A stretch of 64,000 bases of DNA from Symbiodinium natans (lineage: Eukaryota; Sar; Dinophyceae; Suessiales; Symbiodiniaceae). Location of the stretch: NCBI GenBank assembly GCA_905221605.1, contig CAJNDS010002482.1, forward strand, positions 263,501 through 327,500, written 5' to 3'. This document shows positions 44,249 to 58,000 of the stretch, piece by piece (the first letter of the stretch is position 1; each line of letters begins with the position of its first letter). The notes below the pieces were generated by a model that was not told the origin of the DNA, did no database searches, and worked only from the letters and a program-made list of their open reading frames with translations. The position numbers and the translations under genes are program-made.

Positions 44249-47200
44249 TTGTGTCTTTGCAACAGCACCTACAAGTTACACATCTACACTGTGCGTTGCT
44301 CGCTTCTGTGGCTTTGTTGAATGCGAATGCACATTTTTTCGGTGGCACGCTCACGTGTTGGCCGTGTTGGCTAAAGTCTAACGTGCAACGACGATTCCGC
44401 ATGTCAAAACGCTGAACAAGAGCACAGACATGGCAACAATTGGAAACATGCAGCTCCGGGTTCAGACATGTGTTTTTGCAGTTTATGGAGCCAGGTTTGC
44501 ATTGCATGTGCCTTCATTCGTGCAGTGGAGTGTGATGCCAACACAATGTCACAGTGAGGAGATGGGCAAGCAGGCCGCGAAGATGCTGGGGAGGCTGTCC
44601 CCTCGCAATGCTGCGCCAGTTCACTGATTGATCCCTAATGACGAGGCCTTTCAGTCATGTCTTGCTCGAGATTTGTGCCTGGACCTCACGTGGTCAAGCT
44701 GAAAGAAAGAGGCGCTTAAATTGCACATTGCACTCAGGCCGTGAATCCTGACAAAGGAACCGTTGATGTCAAGTCGATGCATGCCCGTATCGAGAAGGCT
44801 TGGAAGCCTCCCAAATGGCATGTCGCGTAGCGGAAAAGCATGAGGCCGTGTCCAGAGGAAATCGCGTCCTGGCGAGCGGGGCGATGCTGTTCCAGCAGAA
44901 AGCAGAGCTGAACCTGCCTGAGGCAACATTTCATGCACACGCATATGCGTACAATTGTTTGATGATTTTCTGATGTATAGTTATCGTGTATGGAGCTGCT
45001 GCACTGGCCAAGGTTTCCTGGCAGCAGCTTCGTAGTTGGTTATGACACCTACAGGCCGGCAGAGTTCACCACCAATCTTTTGCAGGCACGCAAGCTGAGA
45101 TTCAGAATTTCAGCATTGTTTGTTCTGTGATTTGTTGCGAAGACTGTTTTCAGAACTCACTTCTCCTGCAAGGAATCCTGAGAACGGTGTCCAACTCCGT
45201 TGATGTCCAGTCAGGGGTCCCTCAAAAAGCAGAGGGGGGGGAGGGGCGAGGGCTAATCAGTCCGAACGACAGCACATGCCGGGTGTCTTCAGCCTTTGAG
45301 AGACGCCACAAGCACCGGACCCTGGGATCACTGGCAGATCCGTATATCGAACCGTGGCCGATGCGCCAGTCCAGGGCAGCGTCTTCCTGCTGCAACTTGT
45401 GCGTGCAGTTTCCTTGCGAGTGTGCTGGTCCGCCTCACTTCCTATTCGAATCGCCCGAAGTGGTCGTTATGATCGAGTTGGATGCCGCTCGCTGTGAACA
45501 TTGTTGTCCAGACTAGCCTGCGAATTGAAGGTCCGTTCACTGCACATACTTTCTCTTGGCACAGTGCCATAGGAACCCCTCAGTTGGGCGTAGTTGGGCA
45601 TCTCCTCCTCCTGGGGACGGTTGATGCCACCACCTCGTGTTGACCTTGTCTTGGGGGGGGGGGGGGGTACCCTTCATTCCTTTTTCATTCACTCGTTGGA
45701 GCGAGGCTGCCTGGTTGAGGATGTCATTTAGAAGACGAGGTTTTTCTTCAAAGAAACACAACGATCTCTCAGGCTGTAAAGCTGCTTGATTTCGACAAAC
45801 CTTCAGAATCCTTTGTGGGAGGCGCATCCTCGATGCGAAGTACTACGCTCCCCCAGGCCATGGTAACCAGAGGATTCCAGAGGATTAAAGAGGATTCCAG
45901 GTCCAGAGATGCCTGAAGAGTGCTCCAATGCTCCGAGAGGCTGCATGGATGGCAGCTCTTCAGAGCAGTCCGGGCCAAAGCATGAACAGACTCGAGGTAG
46001 CGACAGTTAGCGTGGCTCACAGTCTTGTATCTTTTCTTCGTTTCGTTCTGGCGACTTGAAGGCAACGGGAATGGACGATGAACGCACTTCAGAAGCTGCA
46101 TAGTCCATGCCCAGGAATACATCACTAACTAGGCCTTCTGTTTCTTTAGTCTTGCTGCGCAAGGTTGCAGGGTGCAGTTCATAGTCGCTGGTCGTGTCGA
46201 GCTGAGACCTAACATTCTGCAGCGATAGATGTCAAATGGTTCACCCGTCAAGGTGTGGATGGTGGCGACTTCAAAACGATCGTCTCGCATCCTGTCATGC
46301 CGGATCTCCCTGAGGATGGGCCGTGCCAGAATCGTGACATGCCAGATTTGACTGTGTTGCTTGATGTTGGTTGATGTTGCTTGCTTTTCCTTGATGTTTC
46401 TTGATGTTGCTTGATGCTGCTTGACGCTGCTTGATGTTGCTTTTCGTCGGGGCAGATCTGGATTTTTGAGTCCTTGAACTCACAAAACTCACGTACTGTA
46501 TCACTTATATGGGTTGGTGGTCTCTTGAAGCAGGGTTTCTGTTTTCTGGGGCATACATTGGGGTTCTTATTCGGGTACTTGTATCTAGGGGCTACATGGA
46601 GGTATAAGGGTATCAGATAAAGAGGCCACCGGCCTTCATAACGTATCACGCTTTTCCTGTTTGCTGAGCCGATTTGTTCTTAAACACGAGACGCACGATG
46701 ACTAGGGTGGGAGCAGCATTGGGGCTGTGCTTGGTGTCCATGCGGTGCCGAACTGGACCCGTTCTGAAGAAGAGTAGAGAAGAGGGCAGAGAGATCGCCA
46801 GAGGGCATTGAGACATCTGTTCTCTGTTTGTTTTTGGAACCGCTGTGTGCGGATCCTGTGCGCCTGCACGTTTTCTACCAGGATCTTGCTGCCATGTTTC
46901 TCGCATTGCCAGATTTCCGTGCCGGCCTTCGTATGCATCCGCAATCACACAGGTCTCACAAATGCAGCTATACAGATGTTGGACGTCTTCTTACTCGAGG
47001 CAATGATATTTCGTCGACAGCGCTGAGACAAAAAATGCTGGACACCGTGCCAACATCCTGACAGCAGTGGCCTCAGCAGAGTGAAGGTGCATGTGTATCT
47101 CTGAAACACAGTTTGTCCGAGATGCTTGTCCTTGATCGTGCTGCCCTGGCATTGGCTGTTTCTCCGTCCAGCACTTAGCCATGGCTTCGAACTGATTCGT

Positions 47201-47359
47201 GCAAGTCTATGCTCACAAGTCGGAATCGCCAACTACAGACGCCCACTTCACTAGCAAGCTTCCTGGTGGTGCTTTCAGGTTCCTTGCGCAGCCTTTGTTC
47301 GGTTCAAGGACGCTGCAAGCGCCGGCTGCAGCGGGAAAACCTGTGGCTTCGGATGCGAA
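44249..47359. other. No gene recognised
   Basis: A 129-codon + strand frame at 45127-45516 (Cys-rich end, CCNLCVQFPCECAG) has no clear family. A run of 14 G occurs near 45653-45667. The rest shows only short frames. Confidence 0.35.
46353..46445. repeat. CTTGATGTTG-type tandem repeat
   Basis: About eight degenerate copies of a 10-12 bp unit (TTGCTTGATG). Confidence 0.85.
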
Positions 47360-50300
47360 ATGTCGCTCGGCCACACGGTGGTCTTCGCAGATCATGTGGA
47401 AGCACGTCAAATGGGTGAGCATACCAGGGAGCTACGCTTTCCAGAGACTCTTTCTGTACAAAGTGTCAAAGTCATTGGCCGGAGTGAGAAGGCACAACTG
47501 CAAGGTCCAGCAGGATCCTCGAGTTTTGAGGGTCGTACCTATCCAGATATTCGCATGATCGGTCTGGCAGTGTACGCGACGGATCTTCTGGCTGCAAACT
47601 CTACCATGTCTGCACTACGAGCAAGCTCGCCCGGCATGTTCAGCATGCCGAACGGTCAGCTCATCACAAACAGCATCGTGGTCAGAGGGAAGTTTATCAA
47701 GCTGTCTATCGTCGTTTATGGCGAGGTTCTGCCAAGTGCAGAAAGCCAGTCGTTGCCAGCACTCCCCAGCATAGCTCAACATCTCCGACCCGATTCAAGC
47801 TTTGAAAGCGACAAGCTTGACATGGCGGACTTGGAAGATCTGCGAAGCAGCGCTCTCAAGAGCATAGATGCAGAACTGGCAGATACTGAAGGTGACACTG
47901 GCAAGCTGTCGGATGCTACAGTCCCGTCGACATTCGGTCGGGCTTTGGGGCTTGGTGCTGTGCATGAGGCAAACTCCCGGCTGGCAGATCATGTCGCCTG
48001 GCTTCCTACAGTGCTCTTGGAAAGTGATGCCGTGGAGAGCGATCAAATAGTCTCTCGGCTGGAAGCCTTGTCACATGATCTAGTTTTGTTGGCGCAGAGG
48101 GCGCCTGACAATGCAGCTCATATTCACCATGGCCCTGCGTTATGCCGTTCTCTGCTTGCGCTGGTGTCTCGGTGCATGGAGCGGCTGGAGCTCAGACCTT
48201 TACGAGCTACGCTGCAAGCTCTTGCCACATGCATGGTGTCGGCAACAGCAGCCGCCGAGATATTGGGCAGGAAGGGTGACCTTGACATTATTATCCAAGT
48301 ACTGAAGGACGAGGAGTGGAGCCAACAGAGTCTCAAACTAGCTGCACTCCAGACACTCTTGCAGCTGTGCTCGCACGCAGCAGGTATGGAGGCATTTCTT
48401 GGATGGTCAGACGCGCTGTCCGGCCAAATTACAGCATACGAGGTTGTGCTGTCACTTGTTCTCGATGGGACTCCGGGACAGCCAAGGCTGCAACATGTTG
48501 CTGTAACATTGCTGAGAAGGGCTTCTTTCTACGAGGCTCTGACTCGGCTTGATCAGTGCTGCTCAAAGCTAGAGTCGATAGATGGAAGTGAGGCTCCTCA
48601 GGACAGTTTACACAAGGCCGCTGCAGCGGCACTGCGTGATGCGACTGTTCATCTTGAAGGCTTGAGTCAGCCGAACAACTTGCAAGATGCCGAGCCAGGT
48701 TTCTCTGGACCTTTTGATGATATTCCCGGCAACCAGCTTGTGGATGATTCAGCTTCCAAGCTTCCGGGCATCATCTTCGGAGGCAGTGGAACGGGCACAA
48801 TGCCCAGCGATCCTTTCGCCCAAGGTCAATGCCATTTGTACGGATTTCTGGAGTCATTCATGACTGGACGTCGCTTATTGCCCGGACTTTCTGTTTTACT
48901 CCGCAGACTTGCCCATATTCATCCACATGAACGTCTCTTGCTCTTTCGACCGATCCAACAGCTGATGTGCATTTTGCTGTCTTGCTCTGGAGGGCCTCAG
49001 TTTCTGGCTTCTGACAATGCCACCTACACCACACTGTCTTCTGGCTGCAGGCTAGTAGTATTTGCTGGCATGAGCTTATGCATGCATATCTTGGTCATTC
49101 TGCTGATTTCTGCGGGGTGTAGTTGTGTGCCTAGGTTAAGCATTCTTGAGTGCGGAGTGGGGCACAAGAAGCTGCCGGCCGTGCCGCGCTTTCCTGCAGC
49201 TTTGGTCAGGGACTTGGCCGCCCCACATCTGGGAGCTCTGGCTGCCACTCACGTCCGTGCTCTGCGACTGTCACTACTCCTTGTGGCTGCCACGAGGTGG
49301 GATGCCATGCGCATGCCATGTTCTGGTATTGTTACGAGTCGTGTTGTCTCTTTGTGCATGGACCGAAACGTGTGAGGTCCAAAGGCCGTGGCGGACTTCT
49401 GCCTGAAGAGCATGCTTGCCCAGCTCTGGCTGCTCTGCATCGGCTTTGTGTCAGAGGTTCTGCTGGTCGCTGTGCAGTTGTTTATGCATTTCGCTCGGTG
49501 TTCTTCGCCGAATGGCTGCTGCGACAAATGGAGGGGCGTTTGGAGGAAGCTACTCCAAGTGGAAGCCGGCAATCTCAGGTTCAGCCTTCCCTTCGCCATC
49601 TTGTTGCGATTCTCCATGCTTTGGTATTGTCAGACCCGTCCGGCGCTGCTGCAGAACGCTTTGGAACCAGAGCGTTGGCCTTGGTGCTGAGAGCAATCCG
49701 GGTCTTGGAGCCAGAAGCAGATGAGTGCCAGGCAGACCCGAGCGCTTTGTTGGAGTTTGCTTTAGATAGTGAAGGTGCGGAGGGCGGACTTGGCAAGGCT
49801 GTCCGCTTCGGACGGCGCAGCGCGGACTTGGAATTCCTCAAGAACCTCAAGGAGTTGGCGGCGCAATTGCGGCCTTGGCATCAAGAAGAGTCTGACGCAA
49901 CACCTGCCATCCAGAACGCCGTCGTGACCAGCAGTAAGCTGATGGCGAGCTTGGTTCTTACCCGAGGACCTCGATCATTGAAGCGCTCAGCAAACGAAGA
50001 GCGGGGGAGTCGGCGACTGGCATTGGTCCTGGGTGGACACTCTGCAGCCAGTGGAGTTGATGTGCCAGAGGTTGACTTCAAGGCTGGAGAAGCTGGAGAA
50101 CATGACCTGGCTGATGACCATGAGCGCTATCCCAGTGAGGATCAATCCGAGCTGCCGCTGCTGGCAATGCGTGTCCTTTGTCGCAGGGCAGCCAGCAGTC
50201 CAAAAGAGGCTCTTTCAATTGCCATTGAGCAAGTTGCCGATAGCGGCAAGGGTAGAGATGGACTGGCTCAATTGGTGCCTTGGCTGATTCGATGTGCAGG

Positions 50301-52854
50301 AGCTTTCAACCTGAATCTGGAGGCAAGCATTCTTCGAGAGGAAAAGAAGCCCATAGCCTCCATTTACGCCACCCGACGCTCTCACGCACAGCTGCTGGAA
50401 GCAGCTTTGCAGACTTGTGCGCACCTCCTCTGTGGACTCAGGGATGCGGGCCTGTCTCAATATCGACACACCGAGTTGTGCCAAAGTCTTTTGATGTTGG
50501 CACATCGGCTGACGTCGGGATTGTTCGGTCTGGCACCGCGTAGTGCTTTCAATAGTGATCCCGAGTTCAGGCTGCTTTGGCGACACTGCGTCGTGTGGGT
50601 TTGCCGTGTCTTCCGGGTTTGGTTTCAGAGCTTTCCTCGAGCAGCTGGAGGGCAGCTTCTACTCCCTTTGTTGCGGCATGCTCGTGTATTGCCAACCAAC
50701 TTTACAGGAGGTATGCTACTTCTTGCATCGTGTGGGAGCCTCAAGCCAGTTCTCCCATCAACATCGCATCAGTTCAGCCTGTCGTTTTCTACCTCTCAGC
50801 CTGGGGACAGCTTGCAATCCCAGTTCGTGCTTTTACCAACAGGAACCCGCACTGGCAATGCCGGAATGGTGATTTTGCGGCCTGTGACCCCAAGCCAAGC
50901 AGCCGGCCGAGAAGCATGTGGCCAGTTTTGGAGCAGAACTTCAGAAGTACGGGATTGGGAGGACAGCTCGCCTGGTTCCACAGACCCCCTCGTACGAGCA
51001 CTCGCAGCTGATCGGGAAGCTGCGGCAGCTCACGCTCTCGGACTGGTCGAGATGGTCAATCAGCGCAGGGAGCGGCTGTCCCTCGAAGACGTTGCCGAGC
51101 TGTTGGCAATGGTTGCTGAGTGCGCTCTAACCTCCGATGCCTTTCTGCATCTCTGCACTGCCAAAGTGGTGGAGAAGCTGACAGTCGCTGGCCTTCCTGT
51201 TCTACAATTGATTCGAAGGCTGGCAGAGGCTGCGTTGAATGGTGTTGTCCTGGAGACGGAGGGTGGTGATGATATCAGTGGCGGTGCTGCCCGCGATCCA
51301 CGTGATGCTCGTGCCGTTTCCCGCTTGCTGCTGCTCTTGGCCCACTTTGGATCGCTGGGCCCAGCTGCAAGGATGGCTCTGACAGAGCACCAGGTAGAAA
51401 CGCTTTGCCAGTCAGTTCTTGCCCATGCACCTGCCACTTCTTTGCCTGCCATGGCCTTCTCTCAATCCATCAGGCTGTTGGGCTTGATGTTTGCATCGCC
51501 ATCGTCTCACTCTGTGCCAAAATGCAGAATGGTTGCCAAGGCTGTGAACCTTCTGATCAACAAGGGTCCGGATGAGACTTATCCTGCAAGTGTCTCAACG
51601 ATCTGCGCTGCGTTGGAGCTTTTGCTGGGTCTCTGCACGCCACAATGGCTCTGCCTCAACTTGATTTTCAGCGCTGGAGAGACATGTGACGGAGATCTGC
51701 GGGTGAGCGTGAGTAGTGCCTTCAAGTTGGGACATTGTGCCCAACGCATTGCTTTGGAGCTTCAGGCATGTTGCCAGCAATGCCGCGGAGCGGAGAGAGG
51801 ATCCGAAGAAGAGGTGACCGCCTTTGAGGAACTTGCAACTTGGCTCCGAGCTGCAGACTCTCTTATCTCTCTGTCACTAGTGGTTCTCGGCCACTGCCCC
51901 TCCGCGACTGTGTTCCTTCAGGTCGTGATGAGTGAGAGTGCATCAACCAACCTCTTGGAAGGGCTTGTGGTTGCTCTGCAACATGCGCCTAACAACCAGC
52001 AGCACACAAACAGCAACTACATCCACATCCATGAGCAGGTCGGTAACATCGTCAAAGCTGTACGTGACTTGCGTGAGAAAGTATCTGCAAAGCCGTTGGA
52101 TCCAATTCCATCAGTGCTCCCCGCGCAATTGTTTGAGCAGCCCTCGCGTGTGGGACGGAGCACAAAAGCGTCAGGCAACGCAGCAGATGCTTCCTTGAAC
52201 GGTGCTGCCGCCGATCCAATGAAGGACTCTTCAGATGACAGTGCGAATGCCGTGACTGATGTTGTTGCCCTTCTGGATGCAGCGGCCGATCTCGAAGCCA
52301 GTGCTGAATGGGCTTCTGTTGTGGAGCTTGACTCTGCGGAGCCTCCTGCAGAAGACTCAAAAATGGATTGGGAGTTTGATGCCACGGCGCTGAAGAGAAA
52401 GCGACAGGACTTCCTTGAAAAGTTCGAGTCTGACAGGAAGGCAAAGCGTCTGAAACAGCAGCAGGAGAAGCAGGAGAAGCAACTGCAGGAGAAACAGGAG
52501 AAGCAGGAGAAAATGGAGAAACCGTGGATGGAGCGCCCTGAGGAGCGCAGCACGGTCCCGGCAGCGGGTCGATCAGCCCACTCAGACCCCGATGCTTCTG
52601 CTTCTGCCGCTTCCGGCGCTGCCGGTGCACGGGAGGATACTCGAGTTGCAGAGGCCGTTACTTCGGATCCAGCCGTGAATCCAGCTGAGGCACTGCAGTC
52701 TTTCTTAAAGGATCATCCCGAGTTCATGCGGGTTTTGCAGAACCCGAAGAAATGTTTGGCTGATCCACGTGTGAAGACTATGTTTGTCACTGAGCTGCAA
52801 AACTATCCTGCTGTCAAGTCTTTTCTCGCTTCGAGGGGGCTGCAGCTTTCGTGA
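47360..52854 (+). CDS. Virilizer/VIRMA-like protein, m6A methyltransferase complex scaffold
   Basis: Three exons fit: 47360-49050, 49135-49296 and 49377-52854. The introns are 84 nt (starting GC, ending AG) and 80 nt (GT-AG). The total is 5331 nt, exactly 1777 codons, so 1776 residues, near the 1812 of human VIRMA. The N-terminal ~125 residues follow the Virilizer N-domain pattern: a start with VVFADHVEA, LRFPETLSVQSVKVIG, an RMIGLAVYATDL strand, then LITNSIVVRGKFIKLSIVVYG. A long helical-repeat region follows, including LLPLLRHARVLPTNFTGG then MLLLASCGSLKPVLP, which resembles a GLxLLSxLLPLPLP segment I associate with the family. Near residues 1620-1675 there is a charged KRKRQDFLEKF / KQEKQEK stretch; the last ~50 residues (FLKDHPEFMRVLQNP) look conserved. 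Known role: holding the METTL3/14-type writer and WTAP together in the nucleus. Assignment is by pattern, not alignment. Confidence 0.65.
49051..49134 (+). other. GC-AG intron of the Virilizer-like gene
   Basis: 84 nt, with CTGCAG|GCTAGTAG at the 5' end and GTGCCTAG|GTTAAGC at the 3' end. Removal keeps frame and joins SSGC-R-LSILECG. AGG is shared at both ends. GC donors are known to be common in dinoflagellates. Confidence 0.6.
49297..49376 (+). other. GT-AG intron of the Virilizer-like gene
   Basis: 80 nt, CACGAG|GTGGGATG to CGTGTGAG|GTCCAAAG, with GAGGT at both junctions. Removal shifts from the frame of exon 2 to the long open frame of exon 3, as required. Confidence 0.6.
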
Positions 52855-55035
52855 CATGACTCTGCGTGCGGCGTATGAAAACAGCTTTACGTTGTTTTTC
52901 GATGCGCGGGAGGCAGTGCACCACTGACACAGCAGCCATCCATTCACTGCACTCTGCAGGCCGTGAGTTGATCGAGCGTGAACCTGCTGGACAGCTTTCT
53001 GTTAGTTTCTAGTCGTGACAACTGGCGTGAGTCTGCGATCTCTAGCCGCCAGTGCGTGTTGCCGACTGGAGCATGACGCGCAAACAGCGTGCGAGAAAAG
53101 ACCATCGAGAAGATGCGTCGCTTTGCGAGCATATGCAAGTTTGAGTGAAGTGATCGAAGTACATACAATCGAGGCATGGCAGGATGGACGACACAGCTGC
53201 CACAAAATGTCGGTTGTCGGTTTGGTAGGTGAGCTTCAGTCAGCCGTTTCCTGGGAAGTGCTCCTCGCAATGGGGAGGCGCTGCCGAGAGATAGTCTGCT
53301 CCAGCCGCCATGCCGGCACGCCAAGCGTGAAGAAGGAGTACGCGAGAAAGCGAGGCCCTCAGATCGCTGTTTCGATGACTTTGTGCTATTCGAAGCAGTG
53401 CAGGTTGGCATGTGCAGCTTTCTGGTGACATCGTGGCTTCTTTCGAACCTGACGGACTCAGACTCAGTTTTTGTGCAAGCCTGACCCCGTCTGATGCACT
53501 TTGCTGCTGTGAGGCGGTGAATTACTTCTTGCTACCTCGAGGGCCGGATGGCCAGCGACCATGTTACCTTGTGCGCCGTTTACTGCGCAGCGCGTTCGAC
53601 CATGTTACCTTGTCCGCCGGCATTTCTGCTCAAACGGCGCACGCCTCGAGACAGTCGTCGTTCTCCAACCCTCAGCCTCCACAATTGACGGCCAGGTGCT
53701 GGGCCGATCCCGAGGATCGTCACGTTGATTCACGCTGGGACTCCTATGCCCTAAAGACTCCTGGGCCCTAGGCACACTTGCACTGCAAAAGTGCTGAATA
53801 CATACGTCTGGACTGGGGCCAACACCTGCAACCTTCGAGGCACCCGTGCCCCAGTGAAGAGGTGGGGGGCACCCGATCTTTATGCCCTTTGACCCCGTGG
53901 GGTTGTAAGATTTTGCGTTAAACGTGCTCCTTGCCTCCTTGCCTCCTCGCCTCCTCGCCTCGCCCTGTGTGCCTGTCCGGTCTCCTGCGCTTGGTGAGAG
54001 TGTGGAGTGCCCCTCAGGGAAGCCAAAGATCCACAGGTCCTGTCGAGCATCGTTGGAGTGCCGCCCACGGCAGCCCGCAGAGAGTCCCGTTGCCGAGTAT
54101 CCGTAAATTCCACAAATGTGGTCAGTTGTGCCCGATCTGCTCCGAGAGAGTCGTTTTTTGGAGTGGATCGTCTTGCCCCTCCTTTGCTTGGCCGTCGAGT
54201 CGTGGGCCTCCTCTTGCGGAGGTGGGCTAGTCCGGGAGGCTTGGTACCTGCAGCAAATTGTGCCCACTTCCCTGCCGGATGCCTGGCTTCGGGAGACACT
54301 TGGCGGCTCCGTCTCCTCCTCTTTTCCGGCCTCCGATTCGTCCCTTGGGGTTTAGTTTGGCGTGTTGCGACACAAAGCAATAGGAGCTCCTCCGCCCTGT
54401 GCGTTTTTAGGGAAGCAGCGGCAAATTTTGCTGCACTTTGGAAGAATCGAGAAACCCGGATTCGAATGTGGAAAGAAACGGATTGAGGGCATGGATTTGA
54501 GGGCACGGGCCAGTAGGCGTAGGGCCATGATGGCCAGGGCCGCGGAGGCAATTCGGTGGGGTGGCCAAGGCGCAAGCTTGATGTCGGTGCGACGCGCGGG
54601 CGTTTCGAGTCAAAACCGAAGGATCTCGAGACCTAGGGCATGTTGTTTCCGTAGGGTATTGTAGGGTTTTCAGGGTTTCAGGTTAAGTGTATGAAGAACG
54701 GACCCACACTGCTCCAAGCAGCAAGACAGCAATACTGAGGCACCCAGACCCTGCAGAAGGGTCCGTTCACCTTCGTGCACAATCTCCTTCACATGCCGGG
54801 GCCTCAGGTCATCAAGAAGCAGAAGTGTTGCTGGGGTTTGCCGCAAAGCCGCAGAAGACAGCCAAGGACTGGTGAGCGGGTGTGGCAACCGTTCGTGCAT
54901 GAGAAGGTGTGGACGTCGTGTCATTGCATGTGGATGCTCCATTTTTGTCTCCCATGTTGCCTCTCTCTCTCTGCCCATCCTTCTCTTTGTCAAGTCTTTG
55001 CCAAAAAATGCAACAAAGCCAGTGCAAACTAAGAG
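52855..55035. other. No gene recognised
   Basis: Long frames occur on the minus strand (53605-54267 and 53880-54575), rich in Arg, Ser and Pro, overlapping each other without any motif. They may come from an old element. The first exon of the synthetase gene, with its Met-Cys start, should lie here or further upstream but was not found. Confidence 0.35.
53556..53619. repeat. 23-bp direct repeat, period 41 bp
   Basis: CGACCATGTTACCTTGTGCG at 53556 recurs at 53597 with one change (G to C). Confidence 0.9.
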
Positions 55036-58000
55036 GTGGCAGCTGTCTACAATGGAGAGATCTACAACGCACGACAGGCCTCTAGACACGATTGGGGCAT
55101 TGCAGATCTGTCCAGAAATCCTTGTGAGGTTCCACCAGGATTTGAAGAACGACACCTGTATCGATCAGATGGAGAGTTCACCACTGAGAGTCCGACAAAG
55201 CGCCACCAAAAGTTAATGCAACGCTATGGAACGCTGTGCGCTTGCTGGAGGTGCCTGCTGCCAGCCTATCGGCATCTGGGGCCTCGCTTTGTGCAGGCAT
55301 TGGATGGGGTGTGAGCCTGAGCACAAGGGATCGGGTTAGCCAGTTCGTTGTCCTTGACAGATGCTGCCAGGAGTTTGCCCTTGTGGTCGTGGACATGGAG
55401 CAGCAAGCACTCCACTCAGTGAAGCCACAGATTTTGGACCCTGCTTGCACCCCGAGTGTGCCCACACATCGGAGGGGTGAAACGGTCACCGTAGCGGTGG
55501 ATGTGGACTTTTTCCCTTCCCACCCTGACACTTGGGGCAATGTTGCACAACATTGTCCCCAAGATCATGTTTCTCAGGCTCTTCAGCTGACACATTCTGC
55601 GGACCCTGGGGATCTTGAAAAGCCGGGGCGTGCTCCAGCAGGGGCCGGTAGCAGGGGCTGATGGGTGGGGTCGGGGGATGCCGTCCCGAGAGCCATGAGG
55701 AGAGACGTTGTGTCCATGGGGCTCGCGGGGTGCATGGGGCACCATCGGCACCTCGTAGAACCACTGCTGTTTATGTGATTTATGTGGATGGTTCTCATTT
55801 TGTCCAGCATCAGACGGTTTTGCTTTTTCTTGACGAAGCACTCGCAACTTGCTGGCCTGGCCTTCTTCGCAAGTGAAAAAGTCCTAGTAACGAAGAACTT
55901 GAAGCATGTGGCTCGGGCGCCCCATGGTGCCCCAAGCATGTCTGCCGTCCTTTGCATTCGCGAAACTAGCAGGTGGCGATCTTGAGCACCGACGTCTTTG
56001 GCACAAAGCCTTTGTGGTAAGACACTCAGACTTCTTTCGAGCCGCGTGTAGACGAGACGCTGAAATCCCAATCCCATCGCTCTTCTACAGAGTGCTGTAG
56101 CAGAGTCTTGCGCGCAGTGTGAGGTACTCTGTGTATGAGGGGCTGCATGCATCTTCATATCGATCGGCTCCGAACATAGCAGTTGCTCTGCATCTCTTGT
56201 CCTTCAATGACCTCAGTTTTTTTGATATATCAATATCAGTTGCATGGCTTCAGGCCTTGGTTCGCCTTGGAATTCCGGAGGGGCACATTCGAGCCGCCAG
56301 GCCCAACGAGGCTGGAACTGGAACCACGACTTTTGTGCAATCTTTGCACGTGCTCTTAGAATCCTCCCCTTGCAGCCGCCGTCACTTTTGTCAGTGTCGT
56401 GTTGTGGCAGCACTCTTGGCACCAACTCCCGTCATCTTCGTTGTCCCTACTACTGTGATATGTGACGATGACTGTCGGCAGCACCAGCGGCCCAAACACT
56501 TCTGTGCCATCAGGTGACGCTTGGCAGTGCCTAATTATACTTGCCTGAACCAGCCTTTCATGTTAGAGGCCAGTGCGGAACCAGATGGTGCTAGCAAGCT
56601 TGCTGCGTTGCGCTTGGGGAGAGGTGAGGTTCTGTGTTAGGAGCGTGTCGGATAGTGGCACCCGGCTGCATTGGCTTCCTGAAGTATTGACAGCAGTGAG
56701 CTGGTTTCAGCATGTTTCGCTGGCATTGTGAAAGACCTACACCGGGCCGAAGGGGTTATAGGCTGAGAACACATCATGTGTTCTTCCCGCCGTTTTAGGT
56801 ACTCCTTTTTTGTGGTCGCGGGGGTCATATGTGGCGCTGAGGATTGTTAAGACAACTGTCTCAGAATTATCAGTGCCCATCAACTGGACAAGGATCCGCA
56901 ATCTTCGGATCTACCAAGTCTTAAATCCGCGATGTTGTCCGACGCATACGCCAAAAAAACCAGAGTTTCGTCACATCTGTGATTTCGCATCCTACTTTTG
57001 AACAATTTTTCCGGTTGTCTTTGACGGTAGCTTGGTTTTGACAGGTGATGCAGCTCACGTTCAGCTTGGAGGCGGATGCCCCACGGCCTGGTGCTGTCCT
57101 TGTCACAGCAGCAAAGTTCCATGCCGTGCATGAATTCGATCTGCGCCAGTTTAAGACTTCAACTATAGACTGGCAGACTGCATTCAAGAAGGCAGTTTGG
57201 AAGCGGGTTGCTGCTTCAAACCACCCAGTCTTCATGGGCCTAAGCAGTGGTTATGATTCTGGTGCTTTGCATGTGGCCCTGGAAGCTGAAGCTGCGGCAC
57301 ACTCAGTGAATTACTTCACCGTGGTGGCAGAAGAGCTCCCTGATGTCATTGACAGGCGTCTCGCTCATAACAAATCGGTCTCCCGTGCCTTCCTGCTAAG
57401 CCTTTCCCTCCAAGACTTCCAGACAGAGCAGTCCTGGCTCGCAGTGGCTTCTGAGCCATTCCGGTATGGAAAGAGCAATTGGGCAGGAGGATCCGTGCAA
57501 GAAGATGGGGCTGCCACGGGCCTTTCCGCAATTTTCAGGCGATGCAGACAGTCGGGCATCCTGGTGTATCTTTCAGGGGCAGGAGCAGATGAAATTATCT
57601 CAGATTATGGCTTTGCCGGGGTCAAGTTTTTCCCGCACAGTTCATTTGGGGGTCTGTTTCCAGATGAGCTGGCATCAATATTTCCTTGGCCATCGGTTTT
57701 TCTCGGAACGCAAAGAGACTACCTCATGAAGGAAGAAGTTGTTGCAGGCAGCCACGGAATTGAAGCGAGATACCCATTCCTTGACAAACGTGTTGTGCAG
57801 GAATTTTTGTGGCTAACCCATACAGTCAAGAACGAACTCTACAAGCGACCTGTGCATGACTTCCTGTCCGGCGCAGCGTATCCTTTCGACCGAGAAAAGA
57901 AAGAGGGCTTTGCAGCCGGTCGTAATCTGAAGCTCTTCGGCAAGACTACGGTGGATGTGCTGTATGACGCCCTCCTGAACGAAGGGCTGGTGTTCACTCA

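Noticed and set aside
50705-50768. Possible intron in the Virilizer-like gene (GAG|GTATGC ... CATCAG)
   Set aside because: Removing it would delete the MLLLASCGSLKPVLP segment that fits the family pattern, and the frame is open without it.
50918-51130. Alternative frame reading FGAELQKYGIGRTARLVP
   Set aside because: The main frame through here (ADREAAAAHALGLVEMVNQ) is continuous with both sides and more consistent.
53605-54575. Two long overlapping minus-strand frames, Arg/Ser/Pro-rich
   Set aside because: No motif, and two different frames are equally open; treated as composition effect or an old unrecognised element.
54650-54680. TAGGGTATTGTAGGGTTTTCAG as telomere-like repeat
   Set aside because: Only two to three degenerate units; a real interstitial telomere tract would be longer and more regular. 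A similar short word near 31358-31375 was rejected for the same reason.
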